DNA from: an uncultured Clostridia bacterium
GTDB lineage: Bacteria > Bacillota > Clostridia > Oscillospirales > UBA644
Assembly: GCA_944386295.1 (NCBI GenBank)
Contig: CALXAO010000096.1
Location: 1-34,405 of the forward strand
Length of the DNA: 34,405 nt
Direction of reading: 5' to 3'
Under the pieces are notes generated by a model that saw only the letters and a program-made list of their open reading frames with translations, had not been told where the DNA came from and made no database searches. Positions 7,698-14,279 of this stretch are shown here, piece after piece; the stretch's first letter is position 1; each line of letters starts with the position of its first letter. Made by a program: the position numbers and the translations under genes.

Positions 7698-8437
7698 TGC
7701 GGAAGGGAATTGTTTTGATTTTGACCTTGGCTTTTTTATTCAGTCTGATCTGTGGCCTTGGTGCTGTCGGAGTGTCTCCGTCCATTCGACTGACAGTGTC
7801 GGAGGTGTCGGGAGATCAGATAACAGTACAACTGAGGGCCGAGGGAATGGATTGGGTTGGTTTGTCTGTGCAGTTGTTGTATGATCCTTCTCGGTTGACA
7901 TTACTTTCAGCTGGAGAAGGAACAGGAATTGCTGCGGCTCGGCAGGATGGGTTCAGTTTTCTCTGTCAAAGTGGTGATCCAGCGCAGTCCTCCCAGACCG
8001 GCCGGTGTGCTTTCGTTGCAGCCACTGGGGCCAAGGACTGTGCTATGAGCCGTTACGACTCTGTGGCGGCTGTGTTTGTGTTTCGTCTTACCGATCTTGC
8101 CATCGATGTTATCCCTGTGCAGCTGGCGGTGGCGTCTCTTCTGGACGTGTCGGGGGTTCCGCTGCTGGAATATACAGGATTTACGCCCGACCAGCCCCCG
8201 GTAGTGTACGGAGAGTACTCTTTACCAACCTATGAATTTGGAGATGTGAACGGGGATGGAGAGCTGACGGTTTACGATGCGTTGTTGCTTTTACAGAATC
8301 TAGCCGGTTCTGTTTCCTTGACGCCACGGAATTTGGCGGCGGGCAAGGTTGCGGGCCAGGCTGATCTGACGGTCTATGATGCTTTGTTGATTTTACAGCG
8401 ATTGGCCGGTGCAGTGGATACATTTCCTGCGGCATAA
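7697..8437 (+). CDS. Secreted cohesin-like/dockerin adaptor protein
   Basis: A protein of 246 residues from the ATG at 7697, which overlaps the preceding TGA by one base (an in-frame GTG at 7694 is the alternative). After a signal peptide (residues ~1-25) comes a beta-rich domain (~30-155) with cohesin-like features: IRLTVSEV, MDWVGLSVQLLYDPSRLTLLS, and a late VAAVFVFRL strand. Residues ~182-240 form a dockerin: the first calcium loop DVNGDGELT is canonical, while the second is degenerate (GKVAGQADLT) although its helix VYDALLILQRLAG closely matches the first. Carrying both a cohesin-like and a dockerin module, it could bridge the dockerin enzyme before it and the membrane-anchored cohesin-like protein after it. 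Binding is inferred, not shown. Confidence 0.78.
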   Translation: MRKGIVLILTLAFLFSLICGLGAVGVSPSIRLTVSEVSGDQITVQLRAEGMDWVGLSVQLLYDPSRLTLLSAGEGTGIAAARQDGFSFLCQSGDPAQSSQTGRCAFVAATGAKDCAMSRYDSVAAVFVFRLTDLAIDVIPVQLAVASLLDVSGVPLLEYTGFTPDQPPVVYGEYSLPTYEFGDVNGDGELTVYDALLLLQNLAGSVSLTPRNLAAGKVAGQADLTVYDALLILQRLAGAVDTFPAA

Positions 8438-8459
8438 CAGGAGAGGAGGATCTTTACCT

Positions 8460-9410
8460 GTGACTTTAAAAAAAATATGTTCCACGACATTACTATTAGT
8501 TTTTCTAGTAGCTGTTGTTTCCCTTTTTCTCCTTATCGGCCAGGCTGCGCCCAAAAAACCGATTTACGTGACGGTGTCCGAGGTAAAAAACGATACACTG
8601 ACTGCTGAAATTTTTGCTCCCGGTTTGAATTGGGCGGCATTTGACTTTCGCGTTCTGTTTGATCCTGCTGTATTGGCTGTAGAAGATGGGGGAATCCAGG
8701 TAGGCTATATTTTGGACGAATTGCCTCGGGGACAATCCATTACTTTTGTTCCAGGGCCGATAACGGCGGCTAACAGTACCGGCGTCCTTTCCTGCACTGG
8801 AGTCGCTCCAGTGGGTACAGATATGAGTGCTTATTCCGGTTCGTTGGTTTTGATTCAATTTCGGGTACTGAATGAATCTGTAATGGATACTGTGTTGAAG
8901 CTTGCTGTTCGTTCTTTGATTGACAGCCAGAACAAACCGGTGGCTGATTATACAACCTTTGGTCAGAATGATACTCCTGTAATTTATGATTCTCTTTCGG
9001 TTCAACTGCGGGTTCCAGAACCTCCCACAGACACGTCGACGCAAGAAACCTCTTCTACCGATCATCCCACTGTGTCCACATCTACATCCACATCCACATC
9101 TACCTCTACCCGCACGGAAAATCCAACCGATACAGATATTCCAACGGATACGGATCTTTCCTCTTCTGAAACGGAGACCGACCTGCCTCCGGTAACCGAT
9201 ACGGATACCGATTGGTCACATACGACCAATCTTCAGGATTCGGACATCACGGACGATTCGGAGACCGATACGGTTTCAGGTGTATTTACCCGGGAGGAAC
9301 CTCCGCAAGAGAGGAAATCCTTTGCCTATTGGCCGGAGGTTGTTTCGGTGGGTTTTGCCGTCCTATTTGTAGCAGGCTGTGCTGTCCTGGCTTTCCTGCG
9401 CCGCAGATAA
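8460..9410 (+). CDS. Membrane-anchored cohesin-like surface protein
   Basis: A 316-residue protein from GTG 8460, chosen because AGGAGG (8444-8449) precedes it; the frame is open farther upstream but that part overlaps the previous gene. Residues 1-30 are a signal peptide. Residues ~33-185 are a cohesin-like domain clearly paralogous to that of the preceding gene (shared TVSEV, G-[LM]-[ND]-W, [FY]DP-x-x-L and a matching late strand). Residues ~187-280 are a Thr/Ser/Asp-rich linker with repeated TDTD and ST units, likely spanning the cell wall. Residues ~294-312 are a transmembrane helix followed by a short RRR tail, which gives an outside-facing anchor. It ends the operon and is followed by a strong terminator. 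It may be the surface anchor for the two dockerin proteins. Confidence 0.8.
   Translation: MTLKKICSTTLLLVFLVAVVSLFLLIGQAAPKKPIYVTVSEVKNDTLTAEIFAPGLNWAAFDFRVLFDPAVLAVEDGGIQVGYILDELPRGQSITFVPGPITAANSTGVLSCTGVAPVGTDMSAYSGSLVLIQFRVLNESVMDTVLKLAVRSLIDSQNKPVADYTTFGQNDTPVIYDSLSVQLRVPEPPTDTSTQETSSTDHPTVSTSTSTSTSTSTRTENPTDTDIPTDTDLSSSETETDLPPVTDTDTDWSHTTNLQDSDITDDSETDTVSGVFTREEPPQERKSFAYWPEVVSVGFAVLFVAGCAVLAFLRRR
9075..9110 (+). repeat. Hexanucleotide tandem repeat in the Ser/Thr linker
   Basis: Six in-frame copies of TCYACM (TCCACA, TCTACA, TCCACA, TCCACA, TCTACC, TCTACC) encoding a run of Ser-Thr. Unit length is a multiple of three, so copy-number change would lengthen or shorten the linker without a frameshift. 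Confidence 0.75.
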
Positions 9411-9431
9411 ATACAAAATTTGCTGTTGTTC

Positions 9432-9463
9432 GCGCCCCTGCGTTTGTGGGGGCGCTTTTTTTT
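9432..9463 (+). terminator. Intrinsic terminator of the dockerin/cohesin operon
   Basis: Stem GCGCCCC (9432-9438) with GGGGCGC (9449-9455), followed by eight T residues (9456-9463). Confidence 0.92.
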
Positions 9464-9540
9464 GTTTCGTGAAAATGCACAAAGAGAACTGGTCTATTTT
9501 GTGAAAAGCGCTGAAATTTGGGGTAATTTCACAAACATAC

Positions 9541-9569
9541 TTGATTTTTTATTTTATTTATGGTATTCT
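9541..9569 (+). promoter_or_regulatory. Promoter of the EF-G-like gene
   Basis: TTGATT (9541-9546), a 17-bp spacer and TATTCT (9564-9569) preceded by TGG (extended -10). The leader to the ATG at 9676 is about 100 nt. Confidence 0.65.
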
Positions 9570-9631
9570 GAACAAAGAGGCCGCATATGGAATCCTTTGG
9601 AGTTCTGTATCTGACCCGGAAATTTAACAAC

Positions 9632-9655
9632 GGCGGAAGAACCCTGTTTTCCGCC
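9632..9655 (+). other. Hairpin in the 5' leader of the EF-G-like gene
   Basis: GGCGGAA (9632-9638) can pair with TTCCGCC (9649-9655), ending 5 nt before the AGGAG at 9661-9665. There is no T-tract, so it is not a terminator. It could tune ribosome access; no known riboswitch is recognised. Confidence 0.4.
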
Positions 9656-9675
9656 CCGAAAGGAGACAACAGCAA

Positions 9676-11691
9676 ATGCAATACCCTGCCACAAATATTC
9701 GGAACGTATGTCTGATGGGCCACGGAGGCAATGGCAAAACCTCTCTCGCGGAGGCAATGCTTTTTTATTCCAAAGCAACCGACCGACTGGGAAAGATTTC
9801 CGAAGGAAACACGGTTTGCGATTTTGACGCGGAGGAAATCAAACGCCAGATCAGCATTTCGGTATCAGTAGCTCCGGTTGAGTGGAAGGGCTGCAAAATT
9901 AATCTGATTGATACGCCGGGGTATTTTGATTTTGAAGGAGAGGTTTTGCAGGGCATGTCTGCTGCCGACTGTGCTGTTATTGTCCTTTCTGCCAAAAACG
10001 GTCTGCATGTAGGGACGGAAAAATCCTTCAAATTTTGCCAGCAACGGGCGTTGCCCAATATTTTTGTGGTAACGAAAATTGACGAGGAGCATGGCGATTT
10101 CCGGAAAGTATATACGTCTCTGCGGGAAAAATTCGGTATGCGGGTTTGTGCCCTTAATTATCCCCTGACTACGGGGAGTAACGTGGCAGGCTGGGTAGAT
10201 CTGTTGCTCGAAAAAGCTTATAAGGAGACCAATGGAACTCTAACAGAAATTCCCATTCCACCCGGGGAAACGGAATTCCTGACGCAGCTAAAAGCGGACC
10301 TGAATGAGGCCTTGGCCGAAACCAGTGAGGACTTGATGGAAAAATTCTTTGCCGAAGAACCTTTTACGGCCGAGGAAGTATCGGCTGCTCTGAAGGTAGG
10401 GATTTCTCGGCGAGCGTTACTTCCGGTGGTGTCCTGTTCTGGTGTGACGCTGGATGGGATTGCACCTTTGCTGAATCTTTTGGTAGAAGATGTTTCCGCT
10501 CCGGTTCCAATGGAGCTGCCGGTAACCGCTCTGCGGGTTTTTAAAACCGTAGCCGACCCCTTTGTGGGCAAGATGTCCTTTTTTAAGGTTCTTTCTGGAA
10601 CTTTGACTGCGGGTATGACTCTGTACAACCGCCGGGGAGGTCAGGAAAAAATTGGCCGAGTTTTTGTTCCGAAAGGAAAAAAGCAAACCGAGGTTCCGGA
10701 ATTATTAGCCGGAGATATTGGTGTACTGACGAAACTGCAGAACACTGCAACTGGTGATGTGCTTTGTTCTTCTTCTGATATGGAAGTAGATGTGCCAAAA
10801 ATTGACTATCCCCGCCCCTGTCTTTCCATGGCTGTTTTGCCGAAAAATAAAGGCGAGGAGGAAAAGATTGCCCAGGGCCTCCAGCGTCTTAAAGAAGAAG
10901 ATCCAGTGTTTGATTACCATATTGATTCTGAAACCCGAGAACAAATTGTCAGCGGTATGGGAGAGACGCATCTGGACGTGATTGTCAGCAAACTGAAAAA
11001 TAAGTTTGGTGTGGAGGTGGAGTTGAAAGCTCCCCGAATTGCCTACCGGGAAGCTATCCGCAAAAAGATCCGCCAGCAGGGCAAGCACAAAAAACAGTCG
11101 GGCGGTCATGGACAGTATGGCGATGTATGGATTGAGTTTGAACCTTATGAGGGGAATGATTTGCAGTTTGAGGTTAACATTTTTGGCGGTTCTGTGCCAA
11201 AGAACTTTCATCCTGCCGTGGAAAAAGGTCTGCGGGAATGCTGCCGCCGAGGGGTTCTGGCCGGGTATCCGGTGGTTGGTTTGAAGGCAACCCTGGTGGA
11301 TGGCTCCTATCACGATGTGGATTCCTCGGAAATGGCTTTCAAAACTGCCGCTTCTATTGCGTTTAAGGAAGGTCTAGTGAAGGCTTCTCCGGTGATTTTG
11401 GAACCAGTGGGAAGTTTGGTTGTTACTGTGCCCGACGGCATGATGGGCGATGTAATTGGGGATATTAACAAGCGCAGGGGGCAGATTATGGGCATGAGGC
11501 CGGCCAAAGATGATGGTTATACGGAGGTGTCTGCTGAAGTTCCCATGGCTGAAATGGCCTCCTACGCAGTGGATCTGCGGTCTATGACCCGAGGTCGGGG
11601 GACTTTTGTGTTGGATTTCCTGCGGTATCAGGACGCGCCGGCCAATGTGGCTCAGATGGTTATTGAAACTGCAAAGCAAGCCGAAGAATAA
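9676..11691 (+). CDS. EF-G-like translational GTPase (EF-G2 type)
   Basis: A 671-residue homologue of elongation factor G, slightly shorter than the ~690 of canonical FusA. G1 is GHGGNGKTS (15-23), G3 DTPGY (79-83) and G4 TKID (133-136, normally NKxD). In switch I the near-invariant RGITI reads RQISI (58-61). These deviations match the EF-G-like group I recall as EF-G-2 (for example Thermus). Domains II to V are all present, including HGQYGDVWIEFEP in domain IV and the domain V segment around PDGMMGDVIGDINKRRG. It is probably a ribosome-associated GTPase rather than the housekeeping EF-G; the family's physiological role is poorly defined. ATG at 9676 follows AGGAG by 10 nt. It is monocistronic, with its own promoter and terminator and no ribosomal protein neighbours. 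Confidence 0.88.
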   Translation: MQYPATNIRNVCLMGHGGNGKTSLAEAMLFYSKATDRLGKISEGNTVCDFDAEEIKRQISISVSVAPVEWKGCKINLIDTPGYFDFEGEVLQGMSAADCAVIVLSAKNGLHVGTEKSFKFCQQRALPNIFVVTKIDEEHGDFRKVYTSLREKFGMRVCALNYPLTTGSNVAGWVDLLLEKAYKETNGTLTEIPIPPGETEFLTQLKADLNEALAETSEDLMEKFFAEEPFTAEEVSAALKVGISRRALLPVVSCSGVTLDGIAPLLNLLVEDVSAPVPMELPVTALRVFKTVADPFVGKMSFFKVLSGTLTAGMTLYNRRGGQEKIGRVFVPKGKKQTEVPELLAGDIGVLTKLQNTATGDVLCSSSDMEVDVPKIDYPRPCLSMAVLPKNKGEEEKIAQGLQRLKEEDPVFDYHIDSETREQIVSGMGETHLDVIVSKLKNKFGVEVELKAPRIAYREAIRKKIRQQGKHKKQSGGHGQYGDVWIEFEPYEGNDLQFEVNIFGGSVPKNFHPAVEKGLRECCRRGVLAGYPVVGLKATLVDGSYHDVDSSEMAFKTAASIAFKEGLVKASPVILEPVGSLVVTVPDGMMGDVIGDINKRRGQIMGMRPAKDDGYTEVSAEVPMAEMASYAVDLRSMTRGRGTFVLDFLRYQDAPANVAQMVIETAKQAEE

Positions 11692-11694
11692 TTC

Positions 11695-11732
11695 CAGAGG
11701 GAAGGCAATTGTCTTCCCTCTGATATTTTTTT
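11695..11732 (+). terminator. Intrinsic terminator after the EF-G-like gene
   Basis: A perfect 10-bp stem CAGAGGGAAG / CTTCCCTCTG (11695-11704, 11713-11722) with an 8-nt loop and a T-run at 11726-11732. Confidence 0.9.
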
Positions 11733-11751
11733 GTCAATTTGATTTTCGGAC

Positions 11752-11780
11752 TGGACAGAAGGGAAAAAGTATGCTATAAT
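11752..11780 (+). promoter_or_regulatory. Promoter of the phosphofructokinase operon
   Basis: TGGACA (11752-11757), a 17-bp spacer and TATAAT (11775-11780) with TGC before it (extended -10). It places the true start codon of the next gene downstream of about 11787. Confidence 0.82.
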
Positions 11781-11864
11781 AAAAAAGTTCGCAAGGGCAG
11801 GATTTGGACCCTGTCCCGTGGATGGGCGATGCATGGAGTGATTCGGAAAGGAAGTTTTTGTATA

Positions 11865-13088
11865 ATGAAACAAAATAATCTGCTGGTGGGGCAGTCGGGA
11901 GGGCCAACCTGTGCCATTAATGCCACTTTGGCCGGAATTTTGCAGGGGGCAGCCCGGGAATTTCCCCAAAGCCGGATTTACGGGATGTTGCATGGGATTG
12001 TTGGGGTTCTGGAAGATCGGCTGACAGATTTGACAGAGCTGTCTCGCAATCCGAAGACTCTGGATCTACTCCGGGTAACGCCTGCTGCTGCCCTTGGCTC
12101 CTGTCGGCACCGACTGAATTCTGATCCAGCGCATCCGGATTATGATCTTTTGTTGGAAAGGTTTCGGCAGTACGGAATTGGGACAGTGTTTTATATTGGC
12201 GGAAACGATTCCATGGATACGGTGGCCAAACTGGCTCCCCGGGCTGCGAGGGAGGGTATCTGCGTTCTAGGGGTGCCCAAAACTATTGATAACGATTTGA
12301 CTGGTACTGATCATACTCCCGGTTTTGGATCGGCAGCCAAGTATGTAGCCACCTCTCTGAGTGAAATCGCTTGTGACTGCGCTGTTTACCAGACACGAGC
12401 GGTGACAGTAACAGAGGTGATGGGCCGGGATGCCGGTTGGCTAACTGCCGCGGCCGGGTTACCCCGTTTAATCGGGGAACCCACTGCAGATTTGATTTAT
12501 TTACCTGAAACGCCTTTCCGTTTTGAATCTTTTTTGGAAGAGGTGGAGAACGTTTTTTCCCAGAAGCCGTCAGTGACCGTGGCAGTTTCGGAAGGAATCC
12601 GTTTTGCCGACGGGACCTATGTGGGTGCTGATAACCGACAGCGGATGGATGCTTTCGGGCATGTGCAACTGGCTGGGGCGGCTAATGTTCTTACTGATTT
12701 TCTATCTTGCCGCCTTGGCTGCAAAACCCGGGGAATTGAACTGAATCTTCCTCAGCGCTGTGCTGCTCATTTGCTGTCTGAGACCGATATTTCTGAAGCA
12801 GTGCGTATTGGGCAGGCCGCTGTTGCTGTGGCTCGGGCTGGGCAAAGTGGACAGATGCTATCCTTCCGACGGGTAAGCGATATCCCGTATACTGTGGAAA
12901 TCGATACGGTGCCTGCCGAACAGGTTGCAAACCGAGTGAGAGCAGTGCCGGAAGAATGGCTGGCGCCGGCTGGTGAGGTGTCTCCTCAACTTTTGATGCA
13001 GATTGCTCCTTTAATTCGGGGAGAAGTATCCCTGCCCCGAAAGGACGGGCTTCCGGTGCATTTTTTGCTGGAAAGAGAAATAAAATAG
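11865..13088 (+). CDS. 6-phosphofructokinase, probably pyrophosphate-dependent
   Basis: A cytosolic glycolytic enzyme of 407 residues that phosphorylates fructose 6-phosphate to the 1,6-bisphosphate. The frame is open from 11739, but the promoter TATAAT at 11775-11780 lies inside that extension, so I start at ATG 11865, where the conserved QSGGPTCAIN begins at once. The phosphoryl-donor loop reads GGNDS (112-116) with Asp115 where ATP enzymes have Gly, and VPKTIDND (137-144) has Lys139 where ATP enzymes have Gly; both are the recognised signature of PPi-dependent PFK. MGRDAGW (186-192) binds the sugar phosphate. It leads an operon with the MntP-like exporter 24 bp downstream. If PPi-linked the step is reversible and could serve gluconeogenesis. 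Confidence 0.9.
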   Translation: MKQNNLLVGQSGGPTCAINATLAGILQGAAREFPQSRIYGMLHGIVGVLEDRLTDLTELSRNPKTLDLLRVTPAAALGSCRHRLNSDPAHPDYDLLLERFRQYGIGTVFYIGGNDSMDTVAKLAPRAAREGICVLGVPKTIDNDLTGTDHTPGFGSAAKYVATSLSEIACDCAVYQTRAVTVTEVMGRDAGWLTAAAGLPRLIGEPTADLIYLPETPFRFESFLEEVENVFSQKPSVTVAVSEGIRFADGTYVGADNRQRMDAFGHVQLAGAANVLTDFLSCRLGCKTRGIELNLPQRCAAHLLSETDISEAVRIGQAAVAVARAGQSGQMLSFRRVSDIPYTVEIDTVPAEQVANRVRAVPEEWLAPAGEVSPQLLMQIAPLIRGEVSLPRKDGLPVHFLLEREIK

Positions 13089-13112
13089 TCTGACAAAAGA
13101 AAGGAACTTGAA

Positions 13113-13685
13113 TTGTATATGGGAATTGGAGAATTGCTTTTGCTGGCGATGGGATTATCCATGGACGCTTTTGCGGTTGCTGTCTGCAAGGGGCTGTCCA
13201 TGGGAAAAGTCACGGGCAAAAGTGTATTGACGGTAGGCCTTTGGTTTGGTGGTTTTCAGGCTCTGATGCCGCTGGTTGGCTTTTGGGTGGGACAGCAGTT
13301 TGCCTCGGCTATTGAAAGCTTTGATCACTGGATTGCTTTTGCGTTGCTTGTCCTCATTGGCGCTAATATGATTCGGGAGGCCTTATCTAAAAAGGAAGAG
13401 GAGGCGGTACCGGCCGATCTGTCGGCCCGAACCATGTTTCTCATGGCGGTGGCTACTAGCATTGATGCTCTTGCGGTAGGAGTGTCGCTTTCTTTAGCTG
13501 GAACGGTAAATATTTGGGCGGCTGTGGTACTGATTGGCTGTGTAACCTTTGTTCTTTCGGGAGTAGGGGTGAAAATTGGAAATCTTTTTGGAACTCGGTT
13601 TGAGAAAAAAGCGGAGATGGTGGGGGGAATTATTCTAATTTTTTTGGGTTCCAAGATTTTGCTGGAACACCTGAATCTTTTTTAA
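13113..13685 (+). CDS. mntP: MntP/YtaF family manganese efflux pump
   Basis: A 190-residue inner-membrane protein with about six helices in two homologous halves. Each half carries the family's acidic motif: GLSMDAFAVAVCKGL near residue 14 and ATSIDALAVGVSLSL near residue 113. MntP exports Mn(II) and protects from manganese overload. AAGGAA (13101-13106) favours TTG 13113 (6-nt spacing) over the ATG at 13119 (12 nt); the two differ by two residues. It follows phosphofructokinase by 24 bp with no terminator between, so co-transcription is likely. No yybP-ykoY manganese riboswitch is visible upstream. The next gene has its own promoter. Family call strong; the substrate is taken from the family. 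Confidence 0.88.
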   Translation: MYMGIGELLLLAMGLSMDAFAVAVCKGLSMGKVTGKSVLTVGLWFGGFQALMPLVGFWVGQQFASAIESFDHWIAFALLVLIGANMIREALSKKEEEAVPADLSARTMFLMAVATSIDALAVGVSLSLAGTVNIWAAVVLIGCVTFVLSGVGVKIGNLFGTRFEKKAEMVGGIILIFLGSKILLEHLNLF

Positions 13686-13758
13686 TCTCTTTGCCTTGGC
13701 CGCCCTGTGTCGGGGCATTTTATTTTTGATTTTTTACAGATTTTTTGCTTTTGGTCTC

Positions 13759-13787
13759 TTGACAAAATAAAAAATTCCATGTAAAAT
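13759..13787 (+). promoter_or_regulatory. Promoter of the MarR/ABC exporter operon
   Basis: Consensus TTGACA (13759-13764), a 17-bp spacer and TAAAAT (13782-13787). The predicted start near 13794 is at the centre of a palindrome. Confidence 0.85.
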
Positions 13788-13806
13788 GTTTAGTACCGAA
13801 CAATTT
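13783..13806. promoter_or_regulatory. Candidate MarR operator palindrome
   Basis: A 24-bp interrupted palindrome with core TGTTTAGTACCGAACA (13787-13802), symmetric at TGTT/AACA and the central GTAC, and flanking AAA/TTT arms. It overlaps the end of the -10 box and the predicted start site, as expected for autorepression by the MarR protein encoded next. Confidence 0.6.
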
Positions 13807-13823
13807 AGAAAGGGAGCGATTCC

Positions 13824-14279
13824 ATGCCGCGGGAAAAAGAAACGGTGGGGCACGCGGTCCGAACCCTAAATCATGTAGTGCACCGCAATTTTATCAGTGC
13901 TGCCCGGGCGGCGGGGCTGGATGAGATAACCGTTATGCACGGTTGGATTACCGGATATCTGTACGATCATGCCGACCAAATTGTTTGCCAGCGGGATATT
14001 GAGGCCCGGTTTTCCATTGGCCGGTCGGCGGTAACCGGAGTTGTCCAATGTATGGAGGGAAAGGGCCTTCTTGTCCGGAAACCGGTCGAGAGTGATGGCC
14101 GGCTGAAGCAACTGCGATTGACGGAAAAAGGCCGGCAGGTGCATGAGAAGACTATTTGTCTAATCGAGCATCTGGAGGAGGAACTTTGCCGGGGAATTTC
14201 TCCGGAAGAGCTTGCCGCGTTTTTTGAAACAGTAAAAAAACTGAAACATAACGGAAAGAGAGTAGAAGTAAGAGAATGA
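13824..14279 (+). CDS. MarR family transcriptional regulator
   Basis: A 151-residue winged-helix regulator. The core shows IEARFSIGRSAVTGVVQCMEGKG (helix-turn-helix, about residues 60-82) followed by the wing LVRKPVESDGRLKQLRLTEKGR, the standard MarR signature. The ATG follows AAAGGGAG. It heads an operon with a heterodimeric ABC exporter and an acetyltransferase; its TGA overlaps the ABC ATG (ATGA). With a palindrome over its own start site, it probably represses the operon and is released by a toxic small molecule or drug exported by the pump. The ligand is unknown. Confidence 0.93.
   Translation: MPREKETVGHAVRTLNHVVHRNFISAARAAGLDEITVMHGWITGYLYDHADQIVCQRDIEARFSIGRSAVTGVVQCMEGKGLLVRKPVESDGRLKQLRLTEKGRQVHEKTICLIEHLEEELCRGISPEELAAFFETVKKLKHNGKRVEVRE

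Noticed and set aside
8409-8459. Longer N-terminus for the anchored cohesin-like protein
   Set aside because: It overlaps the previous gene and would put charged residues ahead of the signal peptide; AGGAGG and GTG 8460 fit better.
11739-11864. Longer N-terminus for phosphofructokinase
   Set aside because: The extension overlaps the -35 and -10 of the gene's own promoter and shows no similarity to the family.
13060-13112. A yybP-ykoY manganese riboswitch before the MntP gene
   Set aside because: Only 24 bp separate it from the preceding gene, with none of the expected structure.
13686-13730. Possible terminator after the manganese exporter
   Set aside because: Only a 4-bp GCCC/GGGC stem is possible before the T-rich stretch; too weak to call.
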